A DNA stretch of 64,000 bases from PRDV01 sp963710865 (lineage in GTDB: Bacteria; Babelota; Babeliae; Babelales; Babelaceae), in NCBI GenBank assembly GCA_963710865.1, contig CAVQBR010000002.1, forward strand, positions 1,612,001 to 1,676,000. Direction: 5' to 3'. Below the pieces are notes generated by a model. The model saw only the letters and a program-made list of their open reading frames with translations. It did no database searches and was not told the DNA's origin. This document shows positions 59,347 to 64,000 of the stretch, piece by piece. A program made the translations under genes and the position numbers. The first letter of the stretch is position 1, and every line of letters begins with the position of its first letter.

Positions 59347-61629
59347 ATGAAGAATTTAGTAGTCGTACTGTCATTAAGCGCTTTGATGATACCAATAGCA
59401 TCATTCGCCAAAGATCATCACAAAGGTAACAAAGAAGATAGCCAGTATGGTATATTCCATAAAAAACGCATTGAAACGTCATTTACCCTGGATGTGCCAG
59501 AGGGTGTCAATCCTTTTGATTATCTAACGTTCGATGTCAAAGTTCAATTGAAAACACCGTCAGGGACGGTGCAAGTTCCAGCCTTTTATGATGGAGGAAT
59601 TGCTCCAATCAGTAATGGCGAAACTCCTCCCGTTCCCAATGCTCCCAACGCAATTGCTCCATTTCTTTGGAAAATGAGATTTGCTCCTCGTGAAAAGGGC
59701 GAGTATAAAGTTATATCAGTTACTCTCAATGGGGTGATACAAGATGTTACTGTGTGTCCAAGAAAATGGAAGATAGACTGTCCCGTGAATGATTTTATTA
59801 GAATTGATAGCGATAAACGTCATTATCGTTTCGATGACAAGAAGCCTTACTACCCAATAGGCCATAATCATGCTACCACTCAAGAGCCAGGAAACCCTAC
59901 CGGTAATGGCGATGTTCGCTATATTATTGAAGACTTCGTTGAAATGGGCAAAACTGGCCAAAATTGGAGTCGCGTATGGATGGATCCCATTGGATTTCCA
60001 GCAACTCTGAGTCTTTGGTGGACCTATGCTTGTTCGACTACACCGGTAGGACTCGTATATCCAGGATATATTGATATTCCTACTGCAGAAAGATGGGACC
60101 AAATAATTGATGCTGCCGAAGAGAATGGAATATATATTCAGGTGGCGATGAATGATTCGGCCTTATGGAATAATACTATTTTGGGTGCTGGAAACTGGGA
60201 TAATAATCCATGGAATGCTAACAACACATTTCATGGCCCAGGGTATAACTGCGCTCCGGCCGGATTCCTTCAAAATATAGATGATTTCTTTACTAACCCT
60301 ACATCTCTCGCTTATTGGTTACGAGTGGTCTACTATACGGTCGCGCGGTGGGGTTATTCGCCTAATATTATGTCTTTTGAAACATTCAAGGAAATCGATT
60401 TCTCACAATATTATGTTGACACCAATGATGCGGGCGTTCCAGCTCAGTGGAATCAGCAGATAATTGATTTCATTCATAAGTATGATTTTAACCATCATTT
60501 AATCACGGGGGGTCCTGCATTTGAGGCCCCGGACAATACGATGTTTCAAGAAATGGATATGTTTAATGTTCTCGAGTACATTCCAAACACATCGAGCTTT
60601 ATTCAATATTTTTCACAAGTTCCTCCAGTAATGAATTATGGAGTGTTTACCATTCCTCCTGGAACTGACCGACCTATTCAAATAACAGAATTTGGCCCGT
60701 TTTCATCTCCTCCTCAAACTGTAGAAGAGATTGCTTATTTTAATCATCAAGGACTTTGGGCCTCGGCTATGCGTTGGGATTTGACTGCGGCCGCATTCTA
60801 TGGAGTTGATCAGGGACCAGTGGTTCCTAACCTCAATGAGGATATTGGTCGCTTTGCAACCTTTGCTCATTTGAGTGGTATGGATAAGAACTTCTGCTTT
60901 AACAATGTAGACGTCAAGGTTACGACCTCAAAGTTGTACAATCTTGTGATCAATACTCCTTTCTATCAAGCCTACGGCATTAACGGAGCTAATAACGTCA
61001 ATCCTTATCCATACAATTTTGAGGTGACCAAGCAAGGTATTTCACCAAACTATGCGTTCAGTAATCCGTTGCTTCAAGGTTCCTATGGTGGTGTGAATAC
61101 CTTCTTTAACCAAGTTGCTACCACGACCATATTTAAACTCTGTAATGAGGAACCATTTCAAGTGAACGTGACATTACTTGTCGTAAACTCCGAAGCAGCT
61201 ACCTTAGAATTCATTCTTGATGGCAACATTGTAGCTCAATACCCAAATCCTGATCCAAGTTCAACCTATACCGTTGATATTCCTGCAGGTAAGCATACGT
61301 TAAGTATCAATAATCCTGGTACTGATTATCTTGTTTTAGGTGATATCACCTTCACTAACTACGCATATGGCCTCTCTAGTGTATCAAGAGCTACGGAGGA
61401 TGAGTTTGTCAGTTGGATCTATAAACGTGAAAATCTTCTTGGTTCAGGTCCAATCAAAGGTAAGATTGAATTACCAAAGTTAATTCCGGGAGACTATACG
61501 GTTGGTTGGTATAATACCTCTACAGGTGAGCTTATCAAAGAGACAATCGAAGTCACAGGCAAAAAACAGTCCCTGAAGATTCCTCCGGTTGATACAGATA
61601 TTGCTCTCTACGTTAAAAAGGAAAAATAA
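59347..61629 (+). CDS. Secreted glycoside-hydrolase-like protein (DUF5060-type)
   Basis: A 760-residue protein with signal peptide MKNLVVVLSLSALMIPIASFA. An N-terminal beta-sandwich (about 35-140, DUF5060-like) is followed by a TIM-barrel (about 150-480) beginning with FRIDSDKRHYRFDDKKPYYPIGHN; candidate catalytic acids are E349 in SFETFKEID and E448 in IQITEFG, at the positions of acid/base and nucleophile in clan GH-A enzymes. The usual Asn before the first Glu is Lys. C-terminal beta domains follow. It likely attacks a polysaccharide outside the cell; GGAG lies 8 nt before the ATG. Confidence 0.78.
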   Translation: MKNLVVVLSLSALMIPIASFAKDHHKGNKEDSQYGIFHKKRIETSFTLDVPEGVNPFDYLTFDVKVQLKTPSGTVQVPAFYDGGIAPISNGETPPVPNAPNAIAPFLWKMRFAPREKGEYKVISVTLNGVIQDVTVCPRKWKIDCPVNDFIRIDSDKRHYRFDDKKPYYPIGHNHATTQEPGNPTGNGDVRYIIEDFVEMGKTGQNWSRVWMDPIGFPATLSLWWTYACSTTPVGLVYPGYIDIPTAERWDQIIDAAEENGIYIQVAMNDSALWNNTILGAGNWDNNPWNANNTFHGPGYNCAPAGFLQNIDDFFTNPTSLAYWLRVVYYTVARWGYSPNIMSFETFKEIDFSQYYVDTNDAGVPAQWNQQIIDFIHKYDFNHHLITGGPAFEAPDNTMFQEMDMFNVLEYIPNTSSFIQYFSQVPPVMNYGVFTIPPGTDRPIQITEFGPFSSPPQTVEEIAYFNHQGLWASAMRWDLTAAAFYGVDQGPVVPNLNEDIGRFATFAHLSGMDKNFCFNNVDVKVTTSKLYNLVINTPFYQAYGINGANNVNPYPYNFEVTKQGISPNYAFSNPLLQGSYGGVNTFFNQVATTTIFKLCNEEPFQVNVTLLVVNSEAATLEFILDGNIVAQYPNPDPSSTYTVDIPAGKHTLSINNPGTDYLVLGDITFTNYAYGLSSVSRATEDEFVSWIYKRENLLGSGPIKGKIELPKLIPGDYTVGWYNTSTGELIKETIEVTGKKQSLKIPPVDTDIALYVKKEK

Positions 61630-61650
61630 TAGAAAACAGTCTTTTCCATC

Positions 61651-61674
61651 GAGCCGGACCTTAGGGTCCGGCTC
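61651..61674 (+). terminator. 3' hairpin, perfect 10-bp stem
   Basis: GAGCCGGACC pairs with GGTCCGGCTC around TTAG, 21 nt after the glycosidase-like gene. No T-run follows. Confidence 0.55.
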
Positions 61675-61941
61675 ACCCTTGAAATTAACGTTCTACGTTA
61701 TATTGTATTCAGATTTGTTATATGCTTAGAGAAACAGTTCAGGGATAGCGCTTGTTTTAAAATTTTTCTAGCTTTTATCTCGAGTTAATAGATTTTTCAC
61801 AATAATGCTTGATATGATATTCTTCTACAAGCCCTAAGCGATAGAGACAGCGGGACTGGGCGACTATTCCTTCTCAGCTCAAAGACTATTTGCACATTGA
61901 AAGATAGTGTTGAGTTGCAAGCGCTTTTTTTTTGAGTGTTC

Positions 61942-61970
61942 TTGTACAAGCTGTTAGAACGTGATACTAT
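61942..61970 (+). promoter_or_regulatory. Sigma70-type promoter
   Basis: TTGTAC at 61942-61947, 17-bp spacer, TACTAT at 61965-61970, 37 nt before the GTG start of the next gene. A second candidate -10, TATACT, lies at 61984-61989. Confidence 0.5.
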
Positions 61971-62007
61971 TCTTATCAGGCGGTATACTATATTTTATGA
62001 GGCCACT

Positions 62008-63666
62008 GTGAAGCGACCGATTGGCATAGGAATTAGTGATTTTAAAGAGCTTGTCGAAGAAGGCTATTTTTATGTTGACAAAACCCCTCTAATAGAAGAG
62101 CTGTCCAGCACAAACGGTGAAGTGATTCTTATTACGCGACCGCGTCGTTTTGGTAAAACACTTAATCTTTCTATGTTGCGCTATTTCTATGAAAAGACTG
62201 AGGAGAGTAACGCCCACCTATTTGAACATACAGCTATTTGGACTAAGGAGCGATGTAAGGCTCTTCAGGGTAAGTATCCGGTGATTTTCATGTCTTTGAA
62301 AAGCTGTAAAGGAACGAGCTGGGACGATGTGTATTCAGCACTCATTCAATGTATTGTTCGAGAGTTTAAGCGTCATTTTGAAGTTCTTTCTCCACATTTG
62401 TCAAAGCATATCCTAGCAGATTACACGTCTATTCTTGCGAGAACTGCGACTACTGGACTCTTTGAAAAAAGTCTACAACTTCTTAGTCGACTTTTGAGTG
62501 AATTTCATAAGCAGAGAGTCATAGTATTGATTGACGAGTATGATGCTCCCATGCATGCGGCATATACGTACGGTTACTATGATGAGATGATGGATTTCAT
62601 GCAGTCCTTTTTGTCTAACGCTCTTAAAGACAACAGTTCGTTGGAGCGTGGGATTTTGACGGGTATTTTACGTGCGGCTAAAGAGGGTATTTTTTCAGGC
62701 CTCAATAATTTGAGAGTATTTACTCTGCTTAATGAAGAGTTCTCAGATAAGTTTGGGTTTACAGAAACTGAAGTGGACATTCTTTTGGCGGAAACAAAGT
62801 TAAAAGACAAGTCCTTAAGTATTAAAGAAAGGTATAATGGCTATAGATGCGGCAATCAAACTATTTACAATCCCTGGTCATTGCTTGAATGCATCGATCA
62901 TAAAGGTGTAACTGATCAGTACTGGGCAAATACTAGTGATAATGCATTAGTTGGGAGGTTAATCGCTCAAGCCGACGACAAGGTTAAAGGTGAGCTCGAA
63001 CTCTTGTTGCAAGGGGGTAAGCTTCAAAAAGAGCTTGATAATGGCCTCATATTTCCTGGAATGGAGAACAATCACACGGCATTGTGGAGTTTACTCGTCC
63101 ATGCAGGCTATCTTACTTTTGTACAAAAGAAAGAAAACGTTTATACGCTTACGCTCCCTAACAAAGAGATACAGTTACTCTATAAGCAGCTCATTAAAGG
63201 TGTATTTATAGAGTCTCTGGGTGCTTCCAAAGTAGATGAGCTACGTCATGCCTTGAACACAGGTGATGCGGATCAGTTTGGTCAATTGGTCCAGGGGTTT
63301 ATCGAGAAGAGTATGAGTACTTTTGATTTGCCTGCCAACGAACCTGAGCGAAGTTATCATCTTTTTGTTCTGGGGTTACTGGTATTCCTTGAAGAGAGCT
63401 ATCTTGTTAAGTCTAATCGGGAAAGTGGGTATGGTCGTTACGATATTCTTTTGATTCCAAAGGATCCCAAGCAGTTGGGTATTATCATAGAGTTTAAAAA
63501 AGTGTCTCTAGGTGAAACTATGTCTGAAGCTGCCGATAGAGCTCTCGAACAGATTAAGGAGAAAGCTTATGCGACTGAGCTCGTCCAGCATGGCTTACAA
63601 AAGAGTGTTGCTTTTGGTATTAGCTGTGAGGGCAGAAAAGTTTTCATTAAAAGTATGCAGTTATAA
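62008..63666 (+). CDS. AAA-ATPase-like protein with PD-(D/E)XK nuclease domain
   Basis: A 552-residue close paralogue of the protein at 27239. I start at the GTG at 62008 because GAGG is 5 nt upstream and the product then begins MKRPIGIGISDFKELVEEGY, matching the paralogue; a longer open frame from 61936 overlaps the promoter. Walker A RPRRFGKT, Walker B VIVLIDEYDAP, FSGLNNL block, and nuclease core GRYDILLIP ... GIIIEFKKV. The GESG/RESG(L/Y)GRYD and EFKK segments are nearly identical between the two copies. Confidence 0.9.
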   Translation: MKRPIGIGISDFKELVEEGYFYVDKTPLIEELSSTNGEVILITRPRRFGKTLNLSMLRYFYEKTEESNAHLFEHTAIWTKERCKALQGKYPVIFMSLKSCKGTSWDDVYSALIQCIVREFKRHFEVLSPHLSKHILADYTSILARTATTGLFEKSLQLLSRLLSEFHKQRVIVLIDEYDAPMHAAYTYGYYDEMMDFMQSFLSNALKDNSSLERGILTGILRAAKEGIFSGLNNLRVFTLLNEEFSDKFGFTETEVDILLAETKLKDKSLSIKERYNGYRCGNQTIYNPWSLLECIDHKGVTDQYWANTSDNALVGRLIAQADDKVKGELELLLQGGKLQKELDNGLIFPGMENNHTALWSLLVHAGYLTFVQKKENVYTLTLPNKEIQLLYKQLIKGVFIESLGASKVDELRHALNTGDADQFGQLVQGFIEKSMSTFDLPANEPERSYHLFVLGLLVFLEESYLVKSNRESGYGRYDILLIPKDPKQLGIIIEFKKVSLGETMSEAADRALEQIKEKAYATELVQHGLQKSVAFGISCEGRKVFIKSMQL

Positions 63667-63850
63667 ACGTTTCTCCTAGAAGCAGTTTAACTTTTGCTTT
63701 CTGTACGCAATTTTTCATGCCTGGCCGATGTTCGATTGACCAAGATATGAGCAGTATGCTACTCTACTTAAGAAGTTTGACAATACTCCGTCTTTGATGG
63801 CTCACAGGCCAGAAATGATGAGAATTTCCAGTAAACAGTAAAGGACTCTT

Positions 63851-64000
63851 ATGATTTCAATTACGCTCTCAGACAAAAAGCTGCTTGAACGGCAAGCACA
63901 AGCCTATGTGTTTTTTGTAGAGCATGGCTTCGACTTTGCACAGCTATCAACCACTGCCAAACTGTTATATCCCCATTTTGAAGAAGCTGCAAAACAGCGG
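63851..64000 (+). CDS. Start of a gene cut by the window edge
   Basis: ATG at 63851 with AAAGGA 5 nt upstream and 50 open codons running off the window. The product begins MISITLSDKKLLERQAQAYV and continues FFVEHGFDFAQLS. It may be the N-terminal domain of an M17 leucyl aminopeptidase, but too little is present to be sure. Confidence 0.55.
   Translation, partial: MISITLSDKKLLERQAQAYVFFVEHGFDFAQLSTTAKLLYPHFEEAAKQR

Overview
The window most likely comes from an intracellular or host-associated bacterium. My best guess is the Dependentiae (TM6) group of amoeba symbionts; this is inferred from gene content, not proven. It encodes five ankyrin-repeat proteins, a Fic protein, three HtrA-like proteases, a PI-PLC-like enzyme, many Sec signal peptides, several AAA/PD-(D/E)XK 'AAA-ATPase-like' proteins and many decaying gene copies. 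Housekeeping genes (dnaA, pgk, rpiB, tlyA, a LolC/E-type permease, two tRNA-Arg) are interspersed, so this is a chromosome. I saw no transposase, integrase, phage gene or CRISPR array.

Layout. 0-9.4 kb: secreted Fic-like protein, three HtrA-like proteases, a DoxX-like protein, an FkbM methyltransferase and TlyA. 9.4-18.1 kb: an ankyrin protein with an F-box-like segment, two tRNA-Arg genes, an AlkD-like glycosylase, a 47-residue Cys-rich secreted peptide, a pair of secreted paralogues ending in CaaX boxes, and a second ankyrin protein. 18.2-26.8 kb: a second DoxX with a Cys-rich basic secreted protein, an MFS/PI-PLC gene pair, dnaA and a secreted kinase-like protein. 27-38 kb: AAA/PD-(D/E)XK protein, small ankyrin protein, pgk, LolC/E, rpiB, an FtsH-like AAA protein with a broken protease motif, and a membrane-anchored thioredoxin reductase-thioredoxin fusion. 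38-45 kb: an 842-residue ankyrin protein, a decayed relative of it, a mosaic pseudogene block and an intact PQQ-type propeller protein. 45-48.5 kb: a tandem array of a secreted protein family at different stages of decay. 48.7-64 kb: AAA/PD-(D/E)XK proteins, a giant 1699-residue ankyrin protein, a DUF4143-type ATPase, an alpha/beta hydrolase and a secreted glycosidase-like protein.

How the genes work together. The dominant theme is export: most unrecognised proteins begin with a signal peptide, and several carry features that only make sense inside a eukaryotic host (CaaX ends preceded by cysteines, NLS-like tails, ankyrin and F-box-like modules, phosphoinositide-type chemistry). The strongest candidate for an undescribed system is the CaaX pair at 12842-15111. 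Next are the FtsH-like protein with HQAGH, the Fic-like protein with Gln in place of the catalytic His, and the tandem secreted family at 45.1-48.6 kb. Recurrent regulatory signs are TATACT -10 elements placed in palindromes between divergent genes, and strong 3' hairpins, several without a U-tract.
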